64,000 nucleotides of DNA from Zhongshania marina. Its GTDB lineage: Bacteria > Pseudomonadota > Gammaproteobacteria > Pseudomonadales > Spongiibacteraceae. Below the pieces are notes generated by a model, which saw nothing but the letters and a program-made list of their open reading frames with translations, made no database searches and was not told the DNA's origin. Each line of letters opens with the position of its first letter. The first letter of the stretch is position 1. The stretch is from contig NZ_PQGG01000007.1 in assembly GCF_002915595.1 (NCBI RefSeq), positions 124,001-188,000 of the forward strand. The letters run 5' to 3'. A program made the position numbers and the translations under genes. Shown here piece by piece: positions 28,305 to 38,774 of the stretch.

Positions 28305-29841
28305 ATCCGTTGATCACACCTCGTAAATTATCAATCACATCGCTGGCCAACATGCCGCGCTCACCATGCTGCGCGGCGCGATCCGCCGCAGCGCTATGCA
28401 CCGCCGCCGCCAAACAGGTCGCGACCGTGGGCTCATGCCCCTGTGCAACAAAGGCAGCGGTAATGCCAGCAAGCACATCACCCATACCGCCGGTAGCCAT
28501 ACCAGGATTACCACCGCTATTGAGATATATTGGCGATGCGCCATCTGCGCTCGCAATCAACGTCCCTGCGCCTTTCAATAGTACCGTTGCGTGATATTTA
28601 TCCCGCAGCATTATCACACTGGAAAAACGATCTGCCTGTATGTCTGCAGTGCTGCAATGTAGTAAGCGTGCGGCCTCGCCGGGATGGGGTGTGAGTATAC
28701 GCGGCCCGCGATGAGAATTCAGGATCTCTGGCGCAAGCGCCACCATATTCAAGGCATCGGCATCAATAATTAAAGGTAAATCTGTACTCAGTACCGCGCT
28801 TAACAAGGCGCGCCCCCAGCCGCCCTGCCCCAAACCTGGACCAATGACCACAACTGACGCTTTGCTGATCAAGCCCATCGCCGCGCCATCAATTGCTATG
28901 TGCTCTTCACTCAAGCCGTGCACCATGAGCTCGGGTCTCGCGGCAACAAACATACTGCTGTGCTCTGGGCGGGTAATACAAGACACCAAACCCGCACCAC
29001 TACGCGCCGCCGCCGTGGCCGCTAGTAAGCAGGCCCCCGCCATACCAACATCACCGCCTATTACCAATACATGGCCGAAAGATCCTTTGTGGGCATTGCG
29101 CGGGCGCACGCCCCAGCGCGCCAACATTGCAGCGCAGTCTAGCTGTCGAGTTTTGTCGAAAACATTGGCATCTAGTTGCCGATAGACTTCCCGAGGCACC
29201 GCGAGATCATCAAATAATTTTTCTCCCGCGCAATCTATACCCTCTAAAGTATACAAGCCTCGTTTTCTGCCTATAAAACTAATGGTTGCGCTGGCCTTAA
29301 TCGCTGCGCCGAGCTTGCGACCAGAATCGCTGCACAGACCTGACGGCACATCCAAGGCCAACACCGGCACGCCGCTAGCGTTGATGGCCGAAATTGCCTG
29401 GGCGTATTTTTCCCGAACGCTGCCCTTCAAACCCGTTCCAAGCAAAGCATCGACAACAAGCCCCGCCTTATTTGGCGCTTCTCCACGCCATTGCTGAATT
29501 GCAACACCGGCTTCAACAGCCCACTCCATCGCCAAGGCCGCATCACCGCTTAGTGAAGTTGGATCTGCTAGCGCCCAAACCTTTACTGGCAAGCTCGCCT
29601 CTGCCGCTAGTGCCGCGACAATATAACCATCGCCACCGTTATTCCCACCGCCGCAAAAAACCTTAATAGGCGATCGATCTGGCCAACGCTGTTGCAGACT
29701 AGCAAACGCGGCCTGCCCAGCTCGGCGCATTAACTCAAACCCAGCAATGCCGCCGGCAATCGCCAAGCGATCTAATTCACGAACTTGGGCTGCGGTATAT
29801 AACACCAGCCCGAGTTCAAGATCCTCGCGTCGCAACGACAT
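28288..29841 (-). CDS. nnr: bifunctional NAD(P)H-hydrate epimerase / ADP-dependent dehydratase
   Basis: A 517-residue fusion that repairs damaged NAD(P)H hydrates. The N-terminal YjeF_N domain (about 1-220) holds VFCGGGNNGGDGYIVAAL and is the epimerase. The C-terminal ribokinase-like domain (about 235-510) is the dehydratase, seen in HKGSFGHVLVIGGDVGMAGA, IGPGLGQGGWG, LTPHPGEAARLL and NPGMATGGMGDVLAG. Length matches E. coli NnrDE (515). It is the first gene of the leftward run nnr-tsaE-amiB-mutL-miaA-hfq, and tsaE starts inside its 3' end. Confidence 0.96.
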   Translation of the reverse strand: MSLRREDLELGLVLYTAAQVRELDRLAIAGGIAGFELMRRAGQAAFASLQQRWPDRSPIKVFCGGGNNGGDGYIVAALAAEASLPVKVWALADPTSLSGDAALAMEWAVEAGVAIQQWRGEAPNKAGLVVDALLGTGLKGSVREKYAQAISAINASGVPVLALDVPSGLCSDSGRKLGAAIKASATISFIGRKRGLYTLEGIDCAGEKLFDDLAVPREVYRQLDANVFDKTRQLDCAAMLARWGVRPRNAHKGSFGHVLVIGGDVGMAGACLLAATAAARSGAGLVSCITRPEHSSMFVAARPELMVHGLSEEHIAIDGAAMGLISKASVVVIGPGLGQGGWGRALLSAVLSTDLPLIIDADALNMVALAPEILNSHRGPRILTPHPGEAARLLHCSTADIQADRFSSVIMLRDKYHATVLLKGAGTLIASADGASPIYLNSGGNPGMATGGMGDVLAGITAAFVAQGHEPTVATCLAAAVHSAAADRAAQHGERGMLASDVIDNLRGVINGYAAVS

Positions 29842-29957
29842 ATGATGAGTCCTCTTGGTAATTTTCCGATATTTAAATTACCTGTATATCATAGCCCGCA
29901 TATAGGCACAGACAATCAGCACCCACAGCCATATATTCGTCAAACTAGACGCTTACA

Positions 29958-30704
29958 TTACAGCGGGACGATATTAACCATATCATCAAGTGACTCGCGA
30001 ACGGCCAACTCCTTGGCGGCGACTTTTTTAAATAATCCGCCAACCGCCTGCTTAACCACATATTCCCCCAAGGCATCTGGAGACACAGACTCCACCACGG
30101 CCTGCTCATTCGAATTAGCGACAGCATTTTCGGCTGCATCTATATTTGAGTAAACCTGCATTAAGTCGCTGTAAATTTTAATGGCGCCATTTTCCGTCAA
30201 GCTCTGTGTCACCAAGGGCAACAAGGCCTGCTGGACCTCTTCGCCACCCTCGGCAATCAACACGTCGGTGGCCGCGCTGCGAGGCGAATTCACCAGTGTT
30301 TGCAAGGTGTCGGCATTCATATTGGCAAGTACGGTTTTCAAAATTGGCCCTGCCACCGGAATCGCATTTTCAGCAGCGCGGTTCATAAGTGTTTCTAACA
30401 AGGCCGCCTGCGGGTTGTCGTTAAAATCCCGCGCGACATCTATCACCAAGCCCACTGGCGGCGGCAACAAAATCCGCACCAGCGGATCGTCTAAAAAGCC
30501 GCCCTCAACCGTCAGCTGCTCGACCACAAGATCAATACCTGCCGCCAGCTTCTGGGCAAATTTATTTGCCAGTATCTGTTGAAACTTGGCCTGAGCAGCC
30601 AAGGACATATCATTAACCATCGACGCACAGCCGGACGACAACAAAGTCGCCAGCACAAGGGCAATTGCACGCAATCTATTACATACCTGATAATGAAAAC
30701 ACAA
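29958..30704 (-). CDS. hypothetical lipoprotein
   Basis: A ~238-248 residue protein of unknown function. The N-terminus has RAIALVLATLLSSGC, a clear lipoprotein signal with lipobox SSGC. The rest is alanine- and valine-rich and mostly helical, without a recognised motif (QKLAAGIDLVVEQLTVEGGF, MNRAAENAIPVAGPILKTVLANMN). Only TTG starts are available: 30704, or 30674 which gives a shorter and more typical signal; neither has a good ribosome site, so the start is uncertain. It stands alone between nnr (116 bases) and the divergent queG (about 200 bases). The periplasmic or outer-membrane location is predicted from the lipobox. Confidence 0.75.
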   Translation of the reverse strand: MCFHYQVCNRLRAIALVLATLLSSGCASMVNDMSLAAQAKFQQILANKFAQKLAAGIDLVVEQLTVEGGFLDDPLVRILLPPPVGLVIDVARDFNDNPQAALLETLMNRAAENAIPVAGPILKTVLANMNADTLQTLVNSPRSAATDVLIAEGGEEVQQALLPLVTQSLTENGAIKIYSDLMQVYSNIDAAENAVANSNEQAVVESVSPDALGEYVVKQAVGGLFKKVAAKELAVRESLDDMVNIVPL

Positions 30705-30907
30705 AGGGAAGTGCCGAATCGGCGGCGCATTCTAGCACGGCGCTCAGCGTAAACAATTAGCTCTACAGCGATATATTTTCAGCCCCGTATACAGGCAATT
30801 TACCCCACCAGCGAAGCCTGACGTAGCGATGACATACAGCGACTTTGCAAATGTGTAAAATGGCCGTTTAGCGAGACACGACCTAAACACAGGCAAGAAT
30901 CAATCTG

Positions 30908-31969
30908 ATGGCTCCGACCTCCACCGACCTCCAAGCCTTGGCGCAACAGATTAAAGACTGGGGCAGTGAGTTAGGTTTCGCCCATATCGGCATCAGCCCA
31001 GCCAGCAACGACGCCCACGCCCAGCGCCTCAGCGAATGGCTACAGAAGGACTACCACGGCGAAATGGCCTATATGGCCGAGCGCGAAAAGCTGCGCGCTT
31101 CGCCGACTGAATTGCACGCCGGCACCATCCGCGTCATCAGCGCCCGCATGGATTACCTACCCAACGCAGAAGATATTGAGTCGATACTGGGCAATCCAGA
31201 CAAGGCCTACATCTCTCGTTACGCCCTAGGCCGCGACTACCACAAATTAATTCGCAAGCGCCTTAGTCAGTTGGCCGAAAAAATCAGCGCCGTGGCCGGC
31301 GGCAGCCACCGCGCCTTTGTCGACAGCGCGCCGGTTTTGGAGCGCGGCTTTGCAGAACAGGCCGGGCTGGGCTGGATAGGCAAAAACAGCATGCTGATCA
31401 ACAGCAAAGCGGGGTCGTGGTTTTTCTTGGGGGAAATTTATACCGACATACCACTTCCAACAGACCCGCCTCAAGAAACAGGGCACTGCGGTAGCTGCCG
31501 CGCCTGCCTAGATGACTGCCCAACCGGCGCGATTGTTGCGCCGTATCAAGTTGATGCGCGGCGCTGTATTTCTTATCTAACCATTGAGTTAAAAGACAGC
31601 ATCCCCGAAGACCTGCGCTCCCTAATGGGCAACCGTGTTTTTGGTTGCGACGACTGCCAGCTGGTGTGCCCGTGGAATAAGTTTGCACAAACCACCACAG
31701 AGCCCGACTTTTCTCCCCGCCACCAGCTCGATAACAGCGAGCTAATCAGTTTATTTTTATGGACGGAAGATGAGTTTTTAGACAATACCGCCGGCTCGGC
31801 TATTCGTCGCATTGGCTATCAGCGTTGGCTGCGAAATTTAGCCGTCGGCATTGGCAACGCACCACCTAGCAGTGCCGCCATTCACGCCTTAAAATCACAA
31901 TACCCCGTCGCCGACGAAATGGCTCGCGAACACATTGACTGGGCCCTCGCTAGGCAACAAGATCAATAA
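30908..31969 (+). CDS. queG: epoxyqueuosine reductase
   Basis: A 353-residue cobalamin and Fe-S enzyme that makes queuosine in tRNA from epoxyqueuosine. The N-terminal cobalamin-binding part has YALGRDYHKLIRKRL and FVDSAPVLERGFAEQAGLGWIGKNSML. Two [4Fe-4S] motifs follow: CGSCRACLDDCPTGAI (about 196-211) and CDDCQLVCPWN with the preceding CISYLTIE. Length is normal (about 350-380). Transcribed alone to the right, with about 200 bases of upstream spacer and a terminator after the stop. Confidence 0.97.
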   Translation: MAPTSTDLQALAQQIKDWGSELGFAHIGISPASNDAHAQRLSEWLQKDYHGEMAYMAEREKLRASPTELHAGTIRVISARMDYLPNAEDIESILGNPDKAYISRYALGRDYHKLIRKRLSQLAEKISAVAGGSHRAFVDSAPVLERGFAEQAGLGWIGKNSMLINSKAGSWFFLGEIYTDIPLPTDPPQETGHCGSCRACLDDCPTGAIVAPYQVDARRCISYLTIELKDSIPEDLRSLMGNRVFGCDDCQLVCPWNKFAQTTTEPDFSPRHQLDNSELISLFLWTEDEFLDNTAGSAIRRIGYQRWLRNLAVGIGNAPPSSAAIHALKSQYPVADEMAREHIDWALARQQDQ

Positions 31970-31996
31970 GCCAAGACCTCAAAATGCGCCTACAAA

Positions 31997-32018
31997 AAAG
32001 CCCCAATCAAGGGGCTTT
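31997..32018 (-). terminator. terminator shared by queG and the autotransporter gene
   Basis: AAAGCCCC/GGGGCTTT perfect stem of eight pairs, loop AATCAA. On the minus strand it ends in a run of six T (for the gene at 32041); on the plus strand the T-run is shorter. Probably bidirectional. Confidence 0.9.
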
Positions 32019-32040
32019 GTCTACACGACTATACGAGCAA

Positions 32041-33888
32041 TTAAAAAGGTAGAGAATAATTTAACATCACGCTCTCGCGCCCTTCGCCCTCGTCGCTATA
32101 ATTAATATTTAGCGCCAAACGCGCGCTACCTATCGCCGCTGAAGCGCCAACACTGAGATCAACAAAGGTATCGCCATCCGCGCGATAGCTAGGCAGGCGA
32201 TAGCTGGAATAAGCCAAATTGGTATTTCTCACCTCAATGGTCTCATCTGCATCCTCAAGCTCCGAAACCGAAAACACCTCAGCATATACATTCACGCCGT
32301 CGCTTACCGCTAAATTTGCAAGTACACCGGCACGCAATTGACGGCTCTGCAGACTTTGCTCACCCCACTGATAATTTGAAACAGCGCCACCAGACTCGGT
32401 ATAACCATCAACGTTTGCACTCAAAAACCGCGCGCCTACTGCAGGGGCAATGCTGAATGTTTTTGATGCCGACAACTCATAAGCCAACTGACCATCAAAG
32501 TGCCAACCGTAACCCTCAGTACCCCCTGTGGCCGTCAAACTCTGCTCACCTAAATTAAAGTGACGATCAACATCGCTGTAATCAACAACACTCAAACCCA
32601 CGCTACCTTCAGCGATCCAGCGATTTTCTCGGTAACTTAGCAAACCGCTATAACCAATACTGGTGGCGGAGATTTCAGCGCCGTCGGTATCGGTTTCATG
32701 CTTAGCCATGCTAATAGCTGCACCTAAACTCATCGACGGCGATACCGCGTGGCTATAACCCAATGTCAGATGACTACTCTCGTGATCACCGCCGCTTGGC
32801 GTATCTTCATTCGCGCCGCTGGCGCTAATAAAGCCTCGACTGGCATTTTCAAACCAGCGATTTTCTCGCAGAGTTTGCGCAAGGCCGTCGCGCTGACTGC
32901 GGGCAATGCCGATACCAATGCCAGAAAGCTGACCCACAATCTGCGGGGCAACTACAACATCAATTAAATAATCACCGGTAATTTCGCCCACCTTCCCAGT
33001 GGGGTGTACGCCGTCATTAAACAGCAATTTATCTGGGTCTGGATTAGTGCCGTCTATGCCGTAAATTGGATGCTCCACACAGTCGCCGCCGCTATCGTCA
33101 AAACACATATAGCGTTGATCAAAGCTCGCCAAGGGGCCAAGGGCAACATTAGCGCCATTGGCAAAACCATAAGCCTCGGCATTGTCGGACACGTACTCAA
33201 TAACCCCCGCCAAATCCACGGGAATAATATTAGCGCCGCTAAAATTGGCGTAGGTCTGCAATGCTTGGTTGTAACCAGCCGCGCCAGCAGACACGGTTGC
33301 CGCGTAGCCGGGCAGCGTTAAGTTTTGTGCCTGTGCCGCAGGGGTTTTCCCTAAATCTGGCAAATTACTCAGCATAATAAAGCGGCCACCCGCCGCATCG
33401 ATGGCCGACACACCGGCAATCAGAGTTTGCGCGGAGGCAACGATCGTTGCCTGATCAACCGCCGTGCCATTGAGAAAGTCATTGCCGCCGCCATCAATTA
33501 AAAACAGCGCATTTCGATCAACGCTATGATCCGTTAAATATGCAGGGCGCGCCTCAGCACCACCCGCCGGCAGCGCCAAACCAGTGCCATTAATGGAGTT
33601 TAAAATATCTGCCGTTTCATAACCGCCAACGGCATAGTTTGTACCGCCAGCAACCGCTGGATCGGTTGATAATCCCAGCGCCATTCCCAAATATTGCGGC
33701 GCAATATTGGCATAGGGGCCAAGAGTGTAATCACTGCTGCCATCACCTAGCTTATTGGTAAAGCGCCGACCAAAGTTGCCGCTATCCAGTAGGCTGTCGC
33801 CAAAAATAACAAGCTCACTAAAATAGCTTTGCGCAGATAAGGGAGCACAGAATAAAGACGCCACACACAGCGCAGTTAGCTTTCTCAT
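32041..33888 (-). CDS. GDSL esterase autotransporter (EstA-like)
   Basis: A 615-residue autotransporter lipase/esterase. Signal peptide about 1-19. The GDSL passenger (about 20-330) has the nucleophile Ser32 in VIFGDSLLDSGN, GGGNDF (block III) and the catalytic DGVHPTGKVG (Asp and His). The C-terminal ~270 residues are an autotransporter beta-barrel ending in LNYSLPF. Homologues such as P. aeruginosa EstA hydrolyse acyl esters at the cell surface and influence rhamnolipids and motility. AGGTGG precedes the ATG. Upstream at 33932-33971 lies an 8-base inverted repeat. It fits the lipid-use theme of the window. Confidence 0.93.
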   Translation of the reverse strand: MRKLTALCVASLFCAPLSAQSYFSELVIFGDSLLDSGNFGRRFTNKLGDGSSDYTLGPYANIAPQYLGMALGLSTDPAVAGGTNYAVGGYETADILNSINGTGLALPAGGAEARPAYLTDHSVDRNALFLIDGGGNDFLNGTAVDQATIVASAQTLIAGVSAIDAAGGRFIMLSNLPDLGKTPAAQAQNLTLPGYAATVSAGAAGYNQALQTYANFSGANIIPVDLAGVIEYVSDNAEAYGFANGANVALGPLASFDQRYMCFDDSGGDCVEHPIYGIDGTNPDPDKLLFNDGVHPTGKVGEITGDYLIDVVVAPQIVGQLSGIGIGIARSQRDGLAQTLRENRWFENASRGFISASGANEDTPSGGDHESSHLTLGYSHAVSPSMSLGAAISMAKHETDTDGAEISATSIGYSGLLSYRENRWIAEGSVGLSVVDYSDVDRHFNLGEQSLTATGGTEGYGWHFDGQLAYELSASKTFSIAPAVGARFLSANVDGYTESGGAVSNYQWGEQSLQSRQLRAGVLANLAVSDGVNVYAEVFSVSELEDADETIEVRNTNLAYSSYRLPSYRADGDTFVDLSVGASAAIGSARLALNINYSDEGEGRESVMLNYSLPF

Positions 33889-33931
33889 AAGATTCCACCT
33901 ACTTATTGTTATCTATCTCATCGCCGAACTG

Positions 33932-33971
33932 ATATTAGCCGCACAATCACGGTAATTAACGCCGCTAATAT
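33932..33971. repeat. spaced inverted repeat upstream of the autotransporter gene
   Basis: ATATTAGC (33932-33939) and GCTAATAT (33964-33971) are exact complements 24 bases apart, 44-83 bases upstream of the esterase start. Centre-to-centre spacing of 32 bases is about three helix turns, which would suit a regulator. No regulator is identified. Confidence 0.35.
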
Positions 33972-34115
33972 GCGAAGTTTTCATCGACAACATGAATTGC
34001 TACAAGACCCGTTTTTGCGTTTGATCACAATAGGGGTAAATACAGATAGCCACTAAACCATAGAAGACGCCAGGCGTTTGTGCAAAGGCAATACAATGAA
34101 AGCTATAAAGAAACT

Positions 34116-34139
34116 CGCGCCGCCATGACTAGCGGCGCG
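34116..34139 (-). terminator. hairpin terminator of orn
   Basis: CGCGCCGC/GCGGCGCG perfect stem of eight pairs with an eight-base loop, 16 bases after the orn stop. The following minus-strand sequence is T-rich (AGTTTCTTT) but not a clean T-run. Confidence 0.6.
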
Positions 34140-34154
34140 GTAAATCACGGAAGG

Positions 34155-34700
34155 CTAGGAAAGACGAAGGAAATGCTCACGGTAATAACTCAGCTCAGCA
34201 ATTGAGTCGTAAATATCGTCTAAGGCCAAATGCGTTGCCGATTTCTTCAAACCCGCACTCAAGTCTGGCCGCCAGCGGCGCGCCAACTCCTTCACACTGC
34301 TGACATCCAAATTGCGGTAATGGAAATACGCTTCCAACGCAGGCATTTCGCGGGCCATAAAGCGGCGATCTTGGCAGATGCTATTGCCGCACATGGGCGA
34401 CGCCCCCTTCTCTACATGCTTGTCTAAAAACTCCAAGGTTAATCGCTCTGCTTCCTCGGCGGTAATGCAGGTGTCTTGTACCCGCTTCGTCAAACCTGAC
34501 TGCCCATGCTGGCGCGTATTCCACTCATCCATCGCCGCCAAGACCTCATCGGGCTGATGTATTGCCAAGACCGGACCTTCGGCAAGCACATTTAGATTGG
34601 CGTCGGTTACCACAGTCGCAATTTCAATAATGTGATCGTTGATGGTATCTAAACCTGTCATTTCCAGATCGATCCAAATCAAGTTCTGTGCTTTATCCAT
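34155..34700 (-). CDS. orn: oligoribonuclease
   Basis: A 181-residue DEDDh 3'-5' exonuclease that degrades the shortest RNAs, including pGpG from c-di-GMP breakdown. The first motif is [11 protein letters not shown] near residues 6-16; the second Asp lies in [14 protein letters not shown] and the last His/Asp in [16 protein letters not shown]. The start at 34700 has AGGTGA upstream and gives the family length; a frame extension to 34778 is not conserved. It is divergent from rsgA, as in many gammaproteobacteria. The link to the FimX-type c-di-GMP receptor nearby is only thematic. Confidence 0.97.
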   Translation of the reverse strand: MDKAQNLIWIDLEMTGLDTINDHIIEIATVVTDANLNVLAEGPVLAIHQPDEVLAAMDEWNTRQHGQSGLTKRVQDTCITAEEAERLTLEFLDKHVEKGASPMCGNSICQDRRFMAREMPALEAYFHYRNLDVSSVKELARRWRPDLSAGLKKSATHLALDDIYDSIAELSYYREHFLRLS

Positions 34701-34852
34701 CGCTTCACCTATAGGGTAAAAGTAATCAATGCTGGTATGGCACAGCGTATGAGGTAAATAGCAATACGCTGAGGTCACGCTTTCAACTGCGCAAAGTGTC
34801 GATTGTATCAGTACATAGGGTAAGATGGCGTCTCTTAAGCGAATGATCCTTC

Positions 34853-35863
34853 ATGACAAAACGTAAACTCAGCCGCCAGCAACGCTGGCGCATCGAAAAA
34901 GTACAAGCCGAACGCAATGAGCGCGCAAGTAAACGCGACTCCCAGCTAGACCAAGCGCTAAATGAAGGCGAGCTAGGTCCAGAGCAAAGTGGGCTAATTG
35001 TGAGCCATTTTGGCCAGCAGGTTGAGGTAGAAGCCGAGAGCGGGTTTCGGCAGCGCTGCCACGTTCGCGCCCACATCGAGGGGCTGGTAACCGGCGACAG
35101 CGTCACCTGGCGGGAGGGCAAGCCCACCGGCGTAGTCGTTGCCTGCAACACCCGCAGATCATTATTGTCTCGCCCAGATAATCACGGCAAATTAAAACCG
35201 GTTGCCGCCAATATTGATCACATTGTGATCGTAATTGCCCCCGAGCCTCGCGCCCACGCCAACCTCATCGATCGCTACTTGGTTGCTTCAGAAGCGATTA
35301 GCATTCGACCAATTCTCCTTTTGAACAAATCTGACCTAATCAACGACGATAATCGCGAATATCTCGACACCATGCTGGCTCGCTACCAAGACATTGGCTA
35401 TCAAGTCACCCGCGCGTCTACCGCAGCAGAGCACGGCCTAAACGAATTAAAACAAACACTTAGCGGCCACATCAGTGTATTTGTTGGTCAGTCTGGCGTG
35501 GGGAAATCATCGCTGGTAAATAGCCTGCTGCCAGGCACCGACACCCGCGTAGGCGCCCTATCTGAAAGCACCGCCAAGGGTAAACACACCACGACCACGG
35601 CTCGCCTCTACCATTTTCCCGACGGCGGTAGTTTGATCGACTCCCCAGGTATCCGTGAGTTTGCATTGTGGAATATGGACAGGGAAAAAGTTTTAGACGG
35701 ATTTATTGAGTTTCGGCCATTTCTGGGTCTCTGCAGATTTCGAGACTGCAAACACGAACATGAGCCGCGCTGCGCGCTGCTAGACGCCGAGGCGGAACAC
35801 AAAATCAGCCCCGAGCGCATGAGCAGCTATCGACAAATAATTGAAAGCCTAAATAATGAATAA
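34853..35863 (+). CDS. rsgA: ribosome small-subunit-dependent GTPase RsgA
   Basis: A 336-residue circularly permuted GTPase that helps 30S maturation. N-terminal basic extension ([19 protein letters not shown]), an OB-fold (about 40-105), then G4 LLLNKSDL ahead of G1 [12 protein letters not shown] and G3 DSPGIREF, the permuted order typical of RsgA. The C-terminal zinc site is formed by [14 protein letters not shown]. Length is normal (E. coli 350). Divergent from orn across about 150 bases. Confidence 0.97.
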   Translation: MTKRKLSRQQRWRIEKVQAERNERASKRDSQLDQALNEGELGPEQSGLIVSHFGQQVEVEAESGFRQRCHVRAHIEGLVTGDSVTWREGKPTGVVVACNTRRSLLSRPDNHGKLKPVAANIDHIVIVIAPEPRAHANLIDRYLVASEAISIRPILLLNKSDLINDDNREYLDTMLARYQDIGYQVTRASTAAEHGLNELKQTLSGHISVFVGQSGVGKSSLVNSLLPGTDTRVGALSESTAKGKHTTTTARLYHFPDGGSLIDSPGIREFALWNMDREKVLDGFIEFRPFLGLCRFRDCKHEHEPRCALLDAEAEHKISPERMSSYRQIIESLNNE

Positions 35864-36051
35864 AATATTAGTCATATCCACTCACTACAATAATATGGTG
35901 TCTCAACACTCTGAATTTAAAATAGAGTGAGAAAAGCCCGAAATTTACTGTCCCAACAAGAAGAGGCTGCAGAGCAACACCATAGCAACGTCGCCTGAGA
36001 GCTGCTCCTACTGCTACAATTCATCCACATACTTAGCACAAGAAGTCGATC

Positions 36052-36897
36052 ATGAAAGACTGGCCATTATTAATTGAAACCACGCAATTAGCGGAAGCGC
36101 TGCACGACCCTAAATTATTAATTTTAGATACCAGCAGCGCCGCCAATTACGCCGAGCACCACATACCGGGTGCTGTCCATATCGCGCCATCGGAACTGCA
36201 ATGTGGCGTCAAGCCAGCGGTTGGCAAGCTGCCAAGTGTTGACACCCTAAACGCTCTTTTTTCTAAGGTAGGGCTCAGTCCTGACAAGCACGTAATAGCC
36301 TATGATGACGAAGGCGGCGGCTGGGCTGGCCGATTAATTTGGACCCTCGATGCCATTGGCCATCGCAATTACTCCTATCTTGACGGCGGCCTACACGCTT
36401 GGCTGCAAGGCGGCCACCCAACCGAAAAAGTTGCCAACCACCCCGCCCCCACCGAGCAAAACATCACGATTGATAGTCTGCCAATAGCTGAAATTGAAGA
36501 CTTCATCAGCATGCTGGACAACAGCCAACTGGCGATCTGGGACGCGCGCTCACCGGAAGAATACCGTGGCGAAAAAGTACTGGCCCAGCGCGGCGGCCAT
36601 ATTCCTGGCGCCATCAACCTAGACTGGCTGGAATTGATAGATCGCGACCGGCAGATGCGCTTAAAAGATTTAAGTGGCTTGCAGGCACGCCTAAACGAAT
36701 TGGGCATCACCGCCGACAAAACGGTAATCACCCACTGCCAAACCCACCACCGTTCAGGCCTGAGTTATTTGCTGATGAAAATCCTCGGTTACCCACATAT
36801 AAAGGGCTACCACGGTTCTTGGGGTGAATGGGGGAATAGCGAGACTACCCCCATCGAAACCGGCAGCAATGCAAAAAGCAGCGCGCAAAAGCCCTAG
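36052..36897 (+). CDS. rhdA: sulfurtransferase (rhodanese), RhdA-like
   Basis: A 281-residue tandem rhodanese that moves sulfane sulfur from thiosulfate to thiophilic acceptors. The N-terminal inactive domain has [21 protein letters not shown]; the C-terminal domain has [28 protein letters not shown]. The active-site loop is HCQTHHRSG with Cys229, the same CQTHHR loop known from Azotobacter vinelandii RhdA and unlike the CRKGVT loop of animal rhodanese. It is followed by psd at 44 bases, as in Pseudomonas. Confidence 0.93.
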   Translation: MKDWPLLIETTQLAEALHDPKLLILDTSSAANYAEHHIPGAVHIAPSELQCGVKPAVGKLPSVDTLNALFSKVGLSPDKHVIAYDDEGGGWAGRLIWTLDAIGHRNYSYLDGGLHAWLQGGHPTEKVANHPAPTEQNITIDSLPIAEIEDFISMLDNSQLAIWDARSPEEYRGEKVLAQRGGHIPGAINLDWLELIDRDRQMRLKDLSGLQARLNELGITADKTVITHCQTHHRSGLSYLLMKILGYPHIKGYHGSWGEWGNSETTPIETGSNAKSSAQKP

Positions 36898-36941
36898 CGC
36901 TGCTGGCAACAAAATACTCATTATTTACCGAAGGATACCCT

Positions 36942-37799
36942 GTGAAAATTGCGTTTATTATTTTGCAGTACTTGGTGCCTCAGCATCTATTATCGCGATT
37001 GGTTGGCAAGCTGGCGGAAACAGACATTCCCTGGCTAAAGGACCTGCTAATCAGCCGCTTCATCAAGCAGTACAGAGTCAATATGGATGAGGCGAAAGAT
37101 CCTGATCCGCGTCATTACGCAAACTTTAATGCCTTTTTTACCAGAGCATTAAAAAGCGATGCCAGACCAATATGCGAAGACGCCGACGCCATCGCCTGCC
37201 CAGCAGACGGCGCGATTAGTCAGATCGGCAAAATCACCGGCGGTCGCATTTTTCAAGCCAAGGGTCAGGACTACAGCCTATTGGCATTGCTGGGTGGCGA
37301 CCGCGAAGCCGCCGCGCTGTTTGAGAACGGCAGCTTTGCCACGGTGTACCTCTCACCCCGCGACTACCACCGCGTACACATGCCGCTTAGCGGCACATTG
37401 CGCAGCATGAGCTATATTCCCGGAGCACTATTTTCGGTGAACACTACCACCGCTGAAAACGTACAAGGCCTGTTCGCCCGCAACGAACGAGCGGTGTGCC
37501 TGTTCGACACCGAGGCCGGCCCAATGGCGCTTATTTTAGTTGGTGCGATGATTGTCGCCGGTATTGAAACAGTGTGGGACGGTCAAATTGCACCTCCGCC
37601 AAAGGGCATAAAAACAACGGATTACAGTCAAGGCGCTCGTGAAATCCACCTGCAAAAAGGTGAGGAAATGGGGCGTTTCAAACTCGGATCAACAGCCATT
37701 GTGTTATTTGCCAAAGACAAGGCCGATTGGCATGAGCGCTTTCAAGCCACCACGCCAACACGCCTAGGCGAAATTTTGGGACGTATTAAAACAGGTTGA
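36942..37799 (+). CDS. psd: phosphatidylserine decarboxylase proenzyme
   Basis: A 285-residue inner-membrane enzyme that forms phosphatidylethanolamine. The self-cleavage site is LGST at 248-251, where Ser250 becomes the pyruvoyl group. [23 protein letters not shown] and [16 protein letters not shown] are family blocks, the latter with the catalytic His. The start is a GTG with GAAGGA 6 bases upstream. Length is normal (E. coli 322; pseudomonads about 289). Probably co-transcribed with rhdA. Confidence 0.96.
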   Translation: MKIAFIILQYLVPQHLLSRLVGKLAETDIPWLKDLLISRFIKQYRVNMDEAKDPDPRHYANFNAFFTRALKSDARPICEDADAIACPADGAISQIGKITGGRIFQAKGQDYSLLALLGGDREAAALFENGSFATVYLSPRDYHRVHMPLSGTLRSMSYIPGALFSVNTTTAENVQGLFARNERAVCLFDTEAGPMALILVGAMIVAGIETVWDGQIAPPPKGIKTTDYSQGAREIHLQKGEEMGRFKLGSTAIVLFAKDKADWHERFQATTPTRLGEILGRIKTG

Positions 37800-37820
37800 T
37801 ACATTTATTGGCGCGGGCCT

Positions 37821-38774
37821 TCACGCCCGCTCCAATGGAAACGCAATCACTTCATCAATTCGCGCTACATCACAGGCCAACATCGCTAAACGGTCGAAGC
37901 CCATCGCCACACCAACACACTCCGGCAGCGCCGCCATTGCCTTTAATAAATGCCGATCAATGGGAGGCAATATCTGACCGTTATCGGCGCGGCGACGGTG
38001 ATCGTCGCGAATTCGCCTAACCAATTCGTTGGCATCCCGCAACTCGTCATAGCCATTCGCCAATTCCATACCGGCGTAAAACGCTTCAAATCGAGAGGCC
38101 AGCTGAATGCCGTCGGCGTTGCTACGGGTATTCGCCAAAGCCGCCTGCGAGGCGGGAAAGTCGTACACAAAACTAAGAGAGTTGGGATCCAGCGAGGGCT
38201 CAAGCACCGACGACATCAACAGCTGTAGCCACACATCGCGATCATCAGTATCAAAATTCAAATCCAAATGTGCACGGGCGCAGGCTTTTAACTCGGCCAA
38301 AGATGCGAGGTGGGGATTCAAACCACAGTGCTGCTCAAACACCTGCTGATAACTATAATAATGTGATTCTATTGGCCCTACCGCCAGTGCCACTATCGCC
38401 CCCACCTCATCCATCAAATCCTGCAAACTCAGGCCTGTGCGGTACCACTCCAACATTGTGAACTCGGGGTTGTGCCGACGCCCCCGCTCACCTCGCCGAA
38501 AGGCCTTACATATTTGATAAATAGAGCCGCTACCCGCTGCCAGCAAGCGTTTCATGGCAAATTCTGGCGAGGTCTGCAAATACATCAATGCGTCACCGTC
38601 AGGCGCGACGGTGGTAATAGCTTCGATATTGGGATCGGTAACGGGCGACGTCGCCAGCAACGGCGTGTCTACTTCTAAAACACCGCGCTCAGCAAACCAA
38701 GCGCGCACCGCAGCAAGTAATTGTGCGCGGCGGCCTAAAGCCGAAAAATCAGCCGTGGGCCGCCAATCAGCCAT
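37821..38774 (-). CDS. epmA: EF-P--(R)-beta-lysine ligase
   Basis: A 317-residue LysRS-like enzyme (also called GenX/PoxA/YjeA) that attaches (R)-beta-lysine to EF-P. Class II synthetase motifs are visible: motif 2 in YQICKAFRRGERGRRHNPEFTMLEWYR and motif 3 in GVAMGFDRLAMLACD; LQTSPEFAMKRLLAAG is characteristic. It lacks the tRNA anticodon domain. Its ATG abuts the efp stop codon (TAAATG), so it is co-translated with its substrate EF-P. Length matches E. coli EpmA (325). Confidence 0.96.
   Translation of the reverse strand: MADWRPTADFSALGRRAQLLAAVRAWFAERGVLEVDTPLLATSPVTDPNIEAITTVAPDGDALMYLQTSPEFAMKRLLAAGSGSIYQICKAFRRGERGRRHNPEFTMLEWYRTGLSLQDLMDEVGAIVALAVGPIESHYYSYQQVFEQHCGLNPHLASLAELKACARAHLDLNFDTDDRDVWLQLLMSSVLEPSLDPNSLSFVYDFPASQAALANTRSNADGIQLASRFEAFYAGMELANGYDELRDANELVRRIRDDHRRRADNGQILPPIDRHLLKAMAALPECVGVAMGFDRLAMLACDVARIDEVIAFPLERA

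Noticed and set aside
30512-30730. A 72-codon frame starting at ATG 30730 overlapping the lipoprotein start
   Set aside because: Cys/Arg-rich without a family, and it is out of frame with the clear lipobox-bearing gene.
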